A DNA stretch of 64,000 nucleotides, taken from the NCBI RefSeq assembly GCF_000949455.1, contig NZ_JXXK01000005.1:62001-126000 (forward strand), given 5' to 3'. The notes under the pieces are model-generated. The model had not been told where the DNA came from. It made no database searches and saw only the letters and a program-made list of their open reading frames with translations. Of this stretch, positions 32,334 through 40,534 are shown in pieces. This DNA comes from Ruthenibacterium lactatiformans (GTDB taxonomy: Bacteria; Bacillota; Clostridia; Oscillospirales; Ruminococcaceae). Each line of letters begins with the position of its first letter. Position 1 is the stretch's first letter. The translations under genes were made by a program, and so were the position numbers.

Positions 32334-33101
32334 TCAATACCACTCCGGCGGGACGGGCGCGCCGCTGCCGAAAAGATCCGGGTCTTTTTTCAGCAGCTCC
32401 AGCGTAACGGCCAGCAAGTCTTTGCCGCGGAACAAAAGGCATTCGGCATTGCCGAACGGGACGCGCCGCAGTATATTCCTGTGAAACATCACCGGTTCAA
32501 GCTTGACGTAATGGTCCGAATTGGCGTTTTGATGGCGGCGGGACGGCACGGAAAGCAGCCGCCCGCTTTGATCGCGCACAAACAGCGGATGATGCTCTGC
32601 TGTAAGGCGGCCGGGCACGTTTGCGATCTCCTCGATGCAGTGTACGCTGGTGTTGCAGGCAAACGTGACCCCCACCATCATCACCTGCGCGTTTTGCCGC
32701 AGCAGCTCGCCGTAACAGGAGCCGGGCGCACAGGGCGTATCGAACCGCTCCTGCCCTTCTGCAAACGCCTGTGCCCGGGGCCCGTAAACGCACAGCGAAT
32801 GCGTGGGGTGCAGCGTCCGCACCACGCCCTTCCGCCGCCGGAACAGATCCGGCAGAAGCCCGACGCAGGGCTTTGTTTTCCGCACGTCAAACACGGGGTT
32901 TTCATCGTTGACATTGCTCCAGGTGTGACAGGGAACGATCAGCAATCCATTTTTCATGTATTCCATCAAAGCGTCCAGCACCGTGTCGGCGCCGTTTTCC
33001 ACGGGGCCGATCTTTTTCATTGAAAGATGGCACAGCAGCATGCCGTGCGGGTCTATACCCGCACGGCCCAGGTCTTCAAGCAAAGCGGCTTTCGTGATCA
33101 T
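32334..33101 (-). CDS. AAC(3)-fold N-acetyltransferase
   Basis: A 255-aa protein of the aminoglycoside N(3)-acetyltransferase family (antibiotic_NAT fold). Marks are LLCHLSMKKIGPVENGADTVLDAL, LIVPCHTWSN, the conserved RTLHPTHSLCVYGP and GVTFACNTSVHCIEE. The usual reaction is acetyl-CoA-dependent N-acetylation of a 2-deoxystreptamine amine, but members in sugar operons may act on other amino sugars or cyclitols. It sits three bases after the DUF4127 gene and before the kinase, so a catabolic rather than resistance role is likelier. Confidence 0.84.
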   Translation of the reverse strand: MITKAALLEDLGRAGIDPHGMLLCHLSMKKIGPVENGADTVLDALMEYMKNGLLIVPCHTWSNVNDENPVFDVRKTKPCVGLLPDLFRRRKGVVRTLHPTHSLCVYGPRAQAFAEGQERFDTPCAPGSCYGELLRQNAQVMMVGVTFACNTSVHCIEEIANVPGRLTAEHHPLFVRDQSGRLLSVPSRRHQNANSDHYVKLEPVMFHRNILRRVPFGNAECLLFRGKDLLAVTLELLKKDPDLFGSGAPVPPEWY

Positions 33102-33104
33102 GCG

Positions 33105-34691
33105 TCATTCTCCTGTATCTGTCTTTTCCTTAGTACCTTCTGCGCGGAGCACTTCTTCCAGCCGGACATGCAGCCGGATGTAAAAGATTCCGTCCCACTG
33201 GAATTGCAGCGTGTCCACAATGGGACGGCGGCCGCGTATCCCGGCCGTAAACTTCTCGTCCAGAAGCGCTTGCAGCCCATGCCTGAAATATTCCGCCGCA
33301 TCCCCGTAATGCCGCCCAAGCGCATAAGGGTCTACCGTGCCCGCAGTCTCCGCAAGGTACCTGTGCAGCACATTGGATTGATACAGCCAGTCGCTGGCAA
33401 GACGGCTCGCCATGAACTCCTCCGACCGCCGGAGCTGCTCCGGCCTGCCGCAAAAGCCATTGTAATAGCTCGCGATCACAAGCTGCGCCAGCACGACGCC
33501 AATGGTATTCTGCGCGGTGTTCCAGCCTCCCACAGCGGTCAGGTAATCATAGGTTCCGGTCAGCAGTCCCAATTCCATGCAGTCGTTTTCGCATCCATTG
33601 GCTACCGATACCTCCGCCAGGCCCACCGGACGGCCGTATTCCTCATGATAATAGCGCATATAACGGAAAAGCTCATTCAAATTCAGATGCGTGGAAAAGG
33701 TGAGGTCCTTTGTATATTGCTCGACGGATTCAATCATATGCTTTCCCGGGCTGTTTACAGCCAGCATGCAGTCGGAATCACCGGGCGCATCCAAAACTAC
33801 GCCTCCCAGAGAGGTGATCTGCGCTTTTATTCCCTCCTGCAGCGGCCGGTCCTCATAGCGCGGCACAATAAACGGGCCGTACACGGAGGAATATCTTACG
33901 TAAATGCGCGGGCGGTAGTTTTTGATCTGGTTGAAAACACGGGCAAACAGCACGCTTCCCACCTCGTCGGCCCCCGGATATACGAAGACGCGGTCCGGCA
34001 GCCGAAGCTCGCGCACTCTCTTTGCAATGGCCATCTGGTCCAGCGCCGCGTACCCGTACTCGGCGGTATCGTCCTTTGGGACGGTAAGCACATCGAATAC
34101 ACCGTCCCGCACCAGGTCCACACACGCAAGATTGACCGCCCGGTCCACCGCGCGGCGCGCCAGAAAATCGTCCAGAACGCCGTCCGGTATCTCGCGCCGG
34201 AGCGCGGCGCATTCCCCGCGCTCCGCCTCATCCGCCTCTCCCCGCTCGGCCTTGTCCGTCAGGCATGCATAACGCCATATTTTTCTTCCGTATGACGCCC
34301 AGTAATCCGGGTCCTCCGCGTCGCTGTCATATGCCGCCACCCGCGCCACCAGATTGAACGCATGAATGGAAAGCTCCGGGTTTTTCCGCTTCAGCTCGGT
34401 GAACCGGGAGAGCGTTTCCATGCATGCCTCCAGGGGGCGGTGATGCGTTCGGGAATTGATGATATTGCCGTAAACCAGCGTATCCACGGAAAGGATGGCG
34501 TGGCTGCATTGCCCCGCATTCTCGAAAAGCCAGGCCCAGAGCGCGTCGATATCCGCCGGCTTTTTTTTGAAGCCCATCCAGCCGACGGGCGGTTCCACCA
34601 GAGCGACGTCCTCTGTCATGCCTGCCAGAAGCGCGGGGAATTCATAATTACAGGCACGTTCGTCCAGCGGAACATACAATATCCGATTCAT
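33105..34691 (-). CDS. DUF4127 family protein
   Basis: A 528-aa DUF4127 protein. It starts RILYVPLDERACNYEFP and has AILSVDTLVYGNIINSR, VPKDDTAEYGYAALD, VFVYPGADEVGSVLFAR, VSVANGCENDCMELGLL and AVGGWNTAQNTIGVVLAQ. These are well conserved family text, but the activity is unknown. The invariant Asp, Glu and His residues suggest a hydrolase. No signal peptide. It follows the permease genes by 19 bp. The family commonly sits in sugar-ABC operons, which supports action on the imported substrate. Confidence 0.85.
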   Translation of the reverse strand: MNRILYVPLDERACNYEFPALLAGMTEDVALVEPPVGWMGFKKKPADIDALWAWLFENAGQCSHAILSVDTLVYGNIINSRTHHRPLEACMETLSRFTELKRKNPELSIHAFNLVARVAAYDSDAEDPDYWASYGRKIWRYACLTDKAERGEADEAERGECAALRREIPDGVLDDFLARRAVDRAVNLACVDLVRDGVFDVLTVPKDDTAEYGYAALDQMAIAKRVRELRLPDRVFVYPGADEVGSVLFARVFNQIKNYRPRIYVRYSSVYGPFIVPRYEDRPLQEGIKAQITSLGGVVLDAPGDSDCMLAVNSPGKHMIESVEQYTKDLTFSTHLNLNELFRYMRYYHEEYGRPVGLAEVSVANGCENDCMELGLLTGTYDYLTAVGGWNTAQNTIGVVLAQLVIASYYNGFCGRPEQLRRSEEFMASRLASDWLYQSNVLHRYLAETAGTVDPYALGRHYGDAAEYFRHGLQALLDEKFTAGIRGRRPIVDTLQFQWDGIFYIRLHVRLEEVLRAEGTKEKTDTGE

Positions 34692-34710
34692 AAAAGCACC
34701 CTTTCCGGCA

Positions 34711-35574
34711 TCAGCCCTTTACACCCGTTACCGTGATGCCTTCGATAAAGTATTTTTGTGCAAAGAAAAACAGGACGATCATCGGGATCGTAAAAATAGC
34801 AGAAGCCGCCATCAGAATGCCCCACTGCACATAGTGCTGCTGCAAAAAAGCCTGCAGGCCAATGGAAAGCGTGTAGCTTTCCTGACGGTTCAGATACAGC
34901 ATAGGACCCATAAAATCGGACCATGTGTTGATGAAAGTGAAAATAGCGACACTTGCCATTGCAGGTTTGCACAAAGGCAGCATGATCTGTGCAAAAATGC
35001 GCACCTCTCCGGCGCCGTCGATCTCCGCGGCTTCCAGCAGGGAATCCGGGATGCTCTTAAAGAACTGGCGAAGCAGAAAAATGTAGTATGCGCCGCCGAA
35101 AAACGCGGGCACCACCAGGGGCGCGATGCTGCCGATCAGCCCCAGCTTGTTCCATATCATATACAGCGGGATCAAAGTGACCTGATATGGGATCATCATC
35201 GTGGCCACGATGATCGGGAACAAATATTTTTTCCCGTTCCACCGCACCTTCGACATGGAATAGGCCACCATCGCGGAGGATATCACGGTTCCCACAACGC
35301 ACAGTGCGGTGATGACGATGGTATTCCACGCATAGCGAAGGAACGGTATCTGCGTAACAGCCAGAATATAATTGTCGAAGTGCAGCTTTGTCGGAAAAAT
35401 AGTACGCTGATAAACCTCTTCCATGGACTTCAGCGAAGTAAGCAGCATCCATGCAAACGGTACCAGAAAGACGACGGACAGCGCCACAAGCAGAAATACC
35501 GTGACCGCCTTTCCGCACAGCTTGCGCCGCCTGATGTTTTTGTTCGCACGCGCGAGAGAAGCATTATTCTTCAC
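34711..35574 (-). CDS. carbohydrate ABC transporter permease (MalG type)
   Basis: A 287-aa inner-membrane permease with six predicted helices. The EAA loop that docks the ATPase is EAAEIDGAGEVRIFAQIMLP. The C-terminus FFFAQKYFIEGITVTGVKG is typical of MalG/CUT1 proteins. The start is GTG 35574, inside the last codons of the upstream permease (11-nt overlap). The ATPase is not encoded in the operon; a shared MsmK-like ATPase elsewhere is expected. Confidence 0.92.
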   Translation of the reverse strand: MKNNASLARANKNIRRRKLCGKAVTVFLLVALSVVFLVPFAWMLLTSLKSMEEVYQRTIFPTKLHFDNYILAVTQIPFLRYAWNTIVITALCVVGTVISSAMVAYSMSKVRWNGKKYLFPIIVATMMIPYQVTLIPLYMIWNKLGLIGSIAPLVVPAFFGGAYYIFLLRQFFKSIPDSLLEAAEIDGAGEVRIFAQIMLPLCKPAMASVAIFTFINTWSDFMGPMLYLNRQESYTLSIGLQAFLQQHYVQWGILMAASAIFTIPMIVLFFFAQKYFIEGITVTGVKG

Positions 35575-36505
35575 CGTAGCTCACCCACCTATCCTGCGTT
35601 TTAAAAACGACTGCGGTCACAACAGCCACAACAACAAACAAGATCCAGGCCATCGCGGACGCTTTGCCCATTTTGAAAAGGTTGAATGCGTTCTGATACA
35701 GATACAGCGCATAAAACAGCAGGGAATTTTCAGCGCCGCCGCTGACCACGTTCAGACCGCCGCCCGTGGAACTTCCGATCATCAGATATGCTTGTGTGAA
35801 ATACTGAAAATTGTTGATGATCCCCATGATCAGCTGGAAAAAGATCGCAGGAGAAATTCCGGGCAGAGTGATGTAAAAAAAGCGCTTCAGAGCATTTGCA
35901 CCATCGATCTCGGCAGCCTCATACAAAGTGCGGGGCACGTCCTGCAGCGCCGCCAGAAAGATGATCATAATACTGCCGACACCCCACACGCCCATGATCA
36001 GCAGCGCAGGTTTCGTAAAACGCGGGTCGGTCAGCCAGTTGGGCTGGTACAGCCCCAGTTTCTGCAGGATGTTGTTCAAAAGGCCGTACTGCGGGTTCAA
36101 AATCCACAGCCACAGCATGGAGGATGCGACAAGCGGCACGATGCTGGGAAGATAAAAGAACGTTCGGAAAATGGGCATGGCACGCACCTTCTGGTTCAGA
36201 AGCACCGCCAGAAGCAGGCCTGCCACGAGGCACAGCGGCGTGCCCAGAACCGTCATATACAGCGTATTGCCCAGGCTTTTATAAAATTTTTCATCCTGAA
36301 ACAGCGCCGAATAATTTTCAAGCCCTACAAATTTCGGCGTTTGGAACATGTTGAAGTCTGTCAGGCTGTAATACACCGACATGATGATGGGATACAGGCT
36401 GAACGCCAAAAAACCAATGATCCAGGGCAGCGCGAATAAAATACCCGCCGCCGTATGATTTCTACGTTTTGAAGCTCTGCTTTTGATGGCCCTGTGTTGA
36501 AGCAT
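35564..36505 (-). CDS. carbohydrate ABC transporter permease (MalF type)
   Basis: A 313-aa membrane permease of the CUT1 class with six helices. It has the N-terminal ALPWIIGFLAFSLYPIIMSVYY, TLYMTVLGTPLCLV, the EAA loop YEAAEIDGANALKRFF and the terminal TAVVFKTQDRWVSYGEE. ATG 36505 has AAAGGTGG upstream; a GTG four codons earlier is an alternative. It pairs with the MalG-type permease downstream and the binding protein upstream. Confidence 0.92.
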   Translation of the reverse strand: MLQHRAIKSRASKRRNHTAAGILFALPWIIGFLAFSLYPIIMSVYYSLTDFNMFQTPKFVGLENYSALFQDEKFYKSLGNTLYMTVLGTPLCLVAGLLLAVLLNQKVRAMPIFRTFFYLPSIVPLVASSMLWLWILNPQYGLLNNILQKLGLYQPNWLTDPRFTKPALLIMGVWGVGSIMIIFLAALQDVPRTLYEAAEIDGANALKRFFYITLPGISPAIFFQLIMGIINNFQYFTQAYLMIGSSTGGGLNVVSGGAENSLLFYALYLYQNAFNLFKMGKASAMAWILFVVVAVVTAVVFKTQDRWVSYGEE

Positions 36506-36548
36506 GATGATATCCACCTTTCAAGAAGCTATGCAATATAACATGTGT

Positions 36549-36577
36549 AAAGGGGCCTTTACATGCAAGGCCCCTTT
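36549..36577 (-). promoter_or_regulatory. intercistronic hairpin after the binding-protein gene
   Basis: AAAGGGGCCTT / AAGGCCCCTTT lies between the binding-protein and permease genes. Such hairpins usually protect the upstream message or partly terminate, giving more binding protein than permease. A second imperfect inverted repeat (ATTCGTTC...GAACGAA) is at 36596-36616. Confidence 0.75.
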
Positions 36578-36647
36578 ACGAACAGTTAACTGTGCATTCG
36601 TTCCTACAGAACGAACCTGTTAACAAACAGCAAATATATGCGCACCA

Positions 36648-37991
36648 CTACTTGAACAGTTCAGAGCCCTTATCATAGATGTTTTGCAGCGCCTGCTCCG
36701 GAGTCTGCTTGAGATTGAGCGCAAGCTCTACCTCTTCCTTGATGATCGTATTGTACTCGGTGCTCTGCGGCACGTTGGGCAGGGCAAACAGATTTGGGCT
36801 GGCGGCCAATTCGGCGAACACGTCGCTGTTGTAGCTGCCGTTTACAAACTCGTCGCTCTCCAGCTGTGACAACAGCGAAGGGAATCCGCCGTGGGACACG
36901 CTCTGAAGCATCGTTCCCTCCGGGCCGCAGATGAAGGTGAGGAAATCATAGGCGCCGTCCGGGTTTTTGCTGTTGCTGGGGATATAGAACATGGACGAGC
37001 TGGCAATGCCGCGTCCTTTCAGCTCTTCATGGCCTTCCGGATAAGGAATGAATGTGCAGCCGTAATCCACATCCACCTTAAAGGTATCGTTGATGTTGGC
37101 GCCAAGCCAGTTTCCGTCCACGCGGAAGGTCTGCTTTCCAGCCAGGAAGGGGTCGGTGGGGTCCAGATATTTGCCTGCGGAACCAAATTTGGCTACGTTT
37201 TCAACGCCGAATTTCTCACGGTACATCACCGCATATTTCAAAGCCATGAGGTTGCCTTCGTTGTCGGGCGACGCAGGCTTTCCGTTTTCATCGTACCAGC
37301 CGCCGCCCAGCGCCGCCGCAAAGTTGTCTGTATAATAAACAGAGGGAAAATCCGGATAGCCCATCACGTCAATCGTTCCATCCGGATTGAGCTTTGTGGT
37401 GTTGACAGCCATCTCATACATTTCTTCCATTGTTTTGGGCGGCTCGGTATAACCTGCTTCAGCCAGCAGCGTTTTATTGTAAAACAGCGCCATCAGGTTC
37501 ATGCCGGCGGGCAGCGCGTAGGTTTTCCCCTCATATTTGCAGGCTTCCAGCGTGGAGGGAATGATGTCGGACAAGTCGGTATTGTTCTTGGCAATATAGT
37601 CATCCAGCGGGAGCATGATGCCTTTCGAAGCATACGCGCCGATGTTGTTTGTAAAGTCATCCGTAATGTCGGGTCCGTCGCCGGATTGAATCGCTACCAT
37701 GATCTTCTGAGAATCCGGTACGGAGAGGGCCTCCACATAATATTTATCGCTCTGCGCGTTGTAAGCCGCCACAGCGTCATCCAAGTATCCGGCTTCTACA
37801 CCGGTCCACAGATGCCAAAGCACGACCTTCTCCTTCTCTGTTTCGGGAGCTGCAGGCTCTGCCTGTCCCTCTGACGAAGCAGACGGTGCGGAAGAACTGC
37901 CGTTGGCGCCGCCGCAGGCTGTCAGCATGCCGCAGAGCATTGCACCGGCGAGGCCCAGGGCCAACACTTTTTTGATCGACCTTTTTTTCAT
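36648..37991 (-). CDS. sugar ABC transporter substrate-binding lipoprotein
   Basis: A 447-aa family 1 extracellular solute-binding protein. The signal peptide has a lipobox MLTAC followed by a Ser/Gly/Glu linker. The mature protein begins VVLWHLWTGVEAGYLDDAV, with GDGPDITDDFTNNIG, AGMNLMALFYNKTLLAEAGY and FRVDGNWLGANIND. The length and text fit CUT1 systems for oligosaccharides or glycosides. ATG 37991 follows GGAGG; the longer upstream frame is a shadow. First gene of the operon, divergent from the AraC regulator. Confidence 0.93.
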   Translation of the reverse strand: MKKRSIKKVLALGLAGAMLCGMLTACGGANGSSSAPSASSEGQAEPAAPETEKEKVVLWHLWTGVEAGYLDDAVAAYNAQSDKYYVEALSVPDSQKIMVAIQSGDGPDITDDFTNNIGAYASKGIMLPLDDYIAKNNTDLSDIIPSTLEACKYEGKTYALPAGMNLMALFYNKTLLAEAGYTEPPKTMEEMYEMAVNTTKLNPDGTIDVMGYPDFPSVYYTDNFAAALGGGWYDENGKPASPDNEGNLMALKYAVMYREKFGVENVAKFGSAGKYLDPTDPFLAGKQTFRVDGNWLGANINDTFKVDVDYGCTFIPYPEGHEELKGRGIASSSMFYIPSNSKNPDGAYDFLTFICGPEGTMLQSVSHGGFPSLLSQLESDEFVNGSYNSDVFAELAASPNLFALPNVPQSTEYNTIIKEEVELALNLKQTPEQALQNIYDKGSELFK

Positions 37992-38237
37992 GAAACTCAA
38001 CCTCCATTTTATATTTGAATCCGGCTTTCGCCGAATCAATTTTGAGGGTCGTGCTTTTCGCAGCCGAGCAAACATTTTTTGGTCTCCGGCCCTAGATATG
38101 TACTCCGCCGGATGCGAAAACATTCGTGCCGCACTGCGGCTCCTCTCCCGCTTCCCCGTCCTCACCCGTTTGGCGAAATGGATTTTTCCGACAAAAAGGT
38201 AATTTTTTCAGCCTTGAGCGGTATCTTTTCAAATTCA

Positions 38238-38266
38238 TTGCCATCCCAGCAAATTCAGTATACAAT
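38238..38266 (+). promoter_or_regulatory. promoter of the AraC-family regulator
   Basis: TTGCCA (38238-38243), 17-bp spacer, TACAAT (38261-38266). The 314-bp divergent region also holds a CGGCTTTCGCCG palindrome at 38022-38033 close to the operon start, a possible regulator site; the minus-strand promoter is not clear. Confidence 0.75.
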
Positions 38267-38305
38267 AGCTGATGAGGCAAATCCACGCAAAATGGAGGCA
38301 AAATT

Positions 38306-39205
38306 ATGCAGATTCAATCAAGCTGCACAGAAAGCATCGCAGACAAGTTAAAAGTTCTGTACGAACATACCGTTTTTGAAAAAGGCGATCCATTCTTTTT
38401 ATGGCCGCAGAATTCCCCCGGCAAAATGGACACCCACGCAAGGTATTTGCATTATCACAACGAACTTGAACTGGGCTGGTGCACGGAAGGCAGCGGGATA
38501 TTTTTTGTGGAGGATAAGGTCATCCCATTTCAGGCTCCCTGTGCCTCGGTCATCTACCAGGGGCAGATCCATATCGCCCAGAGCAATCCCGATAAGCCCG
38601 CAAAATGGTATTTTATCAATGTCGATGAATGCATTCTCAGCGCCAAAGATGACGAATCCCTTACGGCGGGACATATCGGCGCCCCCATACTGGATGACTC
38701 CACTGCCGAGGGCCGCGATATCCTGACACTCGTTCAGATGGTGGTGGATGAATTGCAGGCCAAAAGGCCCGGCAGCCGCCAATGCGCAGAGTGGCTGGTG
38801 AGAAGCATTCTATACAAGCATGCACGTCTCTCCGACCACCGCCAGGTTGCCCCTTGGCGTCTTGCCGAAGTCTCACCTGCAGTGACCTATGTTTCCAACC
38901 ATTATGCCGAGCCTTGCCCGATCGAAACGCTGGAACAGCTCTGCAATATGAGCGTATCGACCCTGCGTCGAAAATTTTACAGCGCATTGGAATGCGCGCC
39001 TTCCGATTATATCCACCGCGTCCGCATCGGAGCGGCAACGGTAATGCTTTCCGCCGAGAATAAATCGATACTGGAAATATGCCACCAAGTGGGCTATATG
39101 TCCCTGTCCAGCTTCAATCGCCAGTTTCGCAAGCTGACGGGCGAAAGCCCGCGCGAAATGCGCAACCGCATGCGAAAAAAGCAGACATCCCCCCTTCCGG
39201 AGTGA
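38306..39205 (+). CDS. AraC family transcriptional regulator
   Basis: A 299-aa regulator. The N-terminal cupin-like sensor (about 25-160) has HARYLHYHNELELGWCTEGSG. The C-terminal double helix-turn-helix (about 195-290) has LEQLCNMSVSTLRRKF and CHQVGYMSLSSFNRQFRKLTG. It probably senses the imported sugar or a product and activates the divergent ABC operon starting at 37991. ATG 38306 follows GGAGG. It ends at a bidirectional terminator. Confidence 0.92.
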   Translation: MQIQSSCTESIADKLKVLYEHTVFEKGDPFFLWPQNSPGKMDTHARYLHYHNELELGWCTEGSGIFFVEDKVIPFQAPCASVIYQGQIHIAQSNPDKPAKWYFINVDECILSAKDDESLTAGHIGAPILDDSTAEGRDILTLVQMVVDELQAKRPGSRQCAEWLVRSILYKHARLSDHRQVAPWRLAEVSPAVTYVSNHYAEPCPIETLEQLCNMSVSTLRRKFYSALECAPSDYIHRVRIGAATVMLSAENKSILEICHQVGYMSLSSFNRQFRKLTGESPREMRNRMRKKQTSPLPE

Positions 39206-39282
39206 GCCGGTACAAAAGCTGCGCCCAAGCCATTCAGCTAAGGCAAAAGCATCTGTCTCCGGCGTTGCTCCCCATACGAAAA

Positions 39283-39318
39283 AGTGCGTTTCCCGTTTGG
39301 GAAACGCACTCATTTTTT
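39283..39318. terminator. bidirectional terminator
   Basis: AGTGCGTTTCCC-gttt-GGGAAACGCACT with a T-run on both strands separates the AraC gene from the convergent amidohydrolase operon. Confidence 0.93.
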
Positions 39319-39325
39319 CAAAGCC

Positions 39326-40507
39326 TCAGAGCGCCTGTAAACAGCATCGGCCGCTCAGCAGAGCGACTGTATACTCCATGCCGTAAGCCAGCGCGTCTTC
39401 GTCCAAGCGATACCGGGCATTATGATGGGGAGCATCGCTTCCCTTTTCCGGGTTTGCCGCGCCCAGCTCAAGGAAAAAACCCGGGCACACCTGGTCGTAA
39501 TAGCAAAAATCGTCTCCCGGCGCGATCGGTGAAAGCTCATGCACCGCCTGCGTGCCAAAGGTTTGCGCAATCATATTTCGCGCCCAGCCGGTCAGCGCCG
39601 GATCGTTGCGGATGGAATCGTACCCGCGCACATATTCCACCTGCACATCCGCCCCTGCCGAGGCGGCAATGCCTTCGCTGATCTCGCGGATACGCCGCTC
39701 GGCAGTGGCGCGCACCCGCTCATCGTAGCTGCGCACCGAGCCGGTCAAATGCATGCTGCCGGGTATAATATTGTAGGCCGAGCCGGAATGGGCCTGGCAT
39801 ACCGAGAGCACCGCCGGGTCGCTGGGCCGAAGCGAACGGGAAAGCACGGTCTGCAGCGCAAGGATGATCTGTGCGCCGGTCACAATAGGGTCTATGCATT
39901 CCTGCGGCATGCTGGAATGTCCGCCGCGGCCGGTGATCTCGATCTCAAAACGGTCCGTGGCCGAGGTGAGAACGCCGCTGCACACGCCGAAGCTGCCCGT
40001 GGGCAGCGTGCTTGTAAGATGCAGACCGAACACCTCGTCCACACCCTTCAGCACGCCGGCGCGGATGACTTCCACCGCACCGCCGGGAGGGGTCTCCTCC
40101 GCATGCTGAAAAATAAAGCGCAGTTCCCCGCACAGCTCCTCCCGCCGGCGGCACAGCAGCCGCACGGAATTCAGCAGGATAGCCGCATGCCCGTCATGGC
40201 CGCAGGCGTGCATCACGCCTTCATTGCAGGAGCGATAATCCAGCTCGTTTTCCTCGCGGATGGGCAGCGCGTCGATGTCCGCACGAATGGCGAGGCAGCG
40301 GCCGGGCCTTCCGGTGCGCAGTACCGCCATCACACTGGTGGGTGTAGGACGGCTGAGTTCCAGCCCTTCCAGTTCGCACAGCGCCTGCTCCAGATAATCC
40401 GCTGTCTTGTATTCCCGGAAGGACAGCTCGGCATGCCGGTGCAGCCAGCGTCTGTCCTCGATGCACTGCGGCAGAAGCTCCAATACCTGTTGATGCAGAT
40501 TTTTCAT
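39326..40507 (-). CDS. M20D family amidohydrolase
   Basis: A 393-aa metallo-amidohydrolase of the M20D group (N-acyl amino acid or indole-3-acetyl amino acid hydrolases). Metal ligands appear as MHACGHDGHAAILL, FQHAEETPPGG and HLTSTLPTG, and the C-terminal PHHNARYRLDEDALAYG is the usual final ligand region. It should release an acyl group from an N-acylated amino acid or similar. I start at ATG 40507 with GAGG; a TTG two codons earlier also fits. Last gene of the riboswitch-controlled operon. Confidence 0.9.
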   Translation of the reverse strand: MKNLHQQVLELLPQCIEDRRWLHRHAELSFREYKTADYLEQALCELEGLELSRPTPTSVMAVLRTGRPGRCLAIRADIDALPIREENELDYRSCNEGVMHACGHDGHAAILLNSVRLLCRRREELCGELRFIFQHAEETPPGGAVEVIRAGVLKGVDEVFGLHLTSTLPTGSFGVCSGVLTSATDRFEIEITGRGGHSSMPQECIDPIVTGAQIILALQTVLSRSLRPSDPAVLSVCQAHSGSAYNIIPGSMHLTGSVRSYDERVRATAERRIREISEGIAASAGADVQVEYVRGYDSIRNDPALTGWARNMIAQTFGTQAVHELSPIAPGDDFCYYDQVCPGFFLELGAANPEKGSDAPHHNARYRLDEDALAYGMEYTVALLSGRCCLQAL

Positions 40508-40534
40508 AGCCAACGCCTCGATTTCTTGCAGTGA

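Noticed and set aside
32334..33101. Acquired aminoglycoside resistance gene
   Set aside because: No mobile element or composition change; it is embedded in a catabolic operon.
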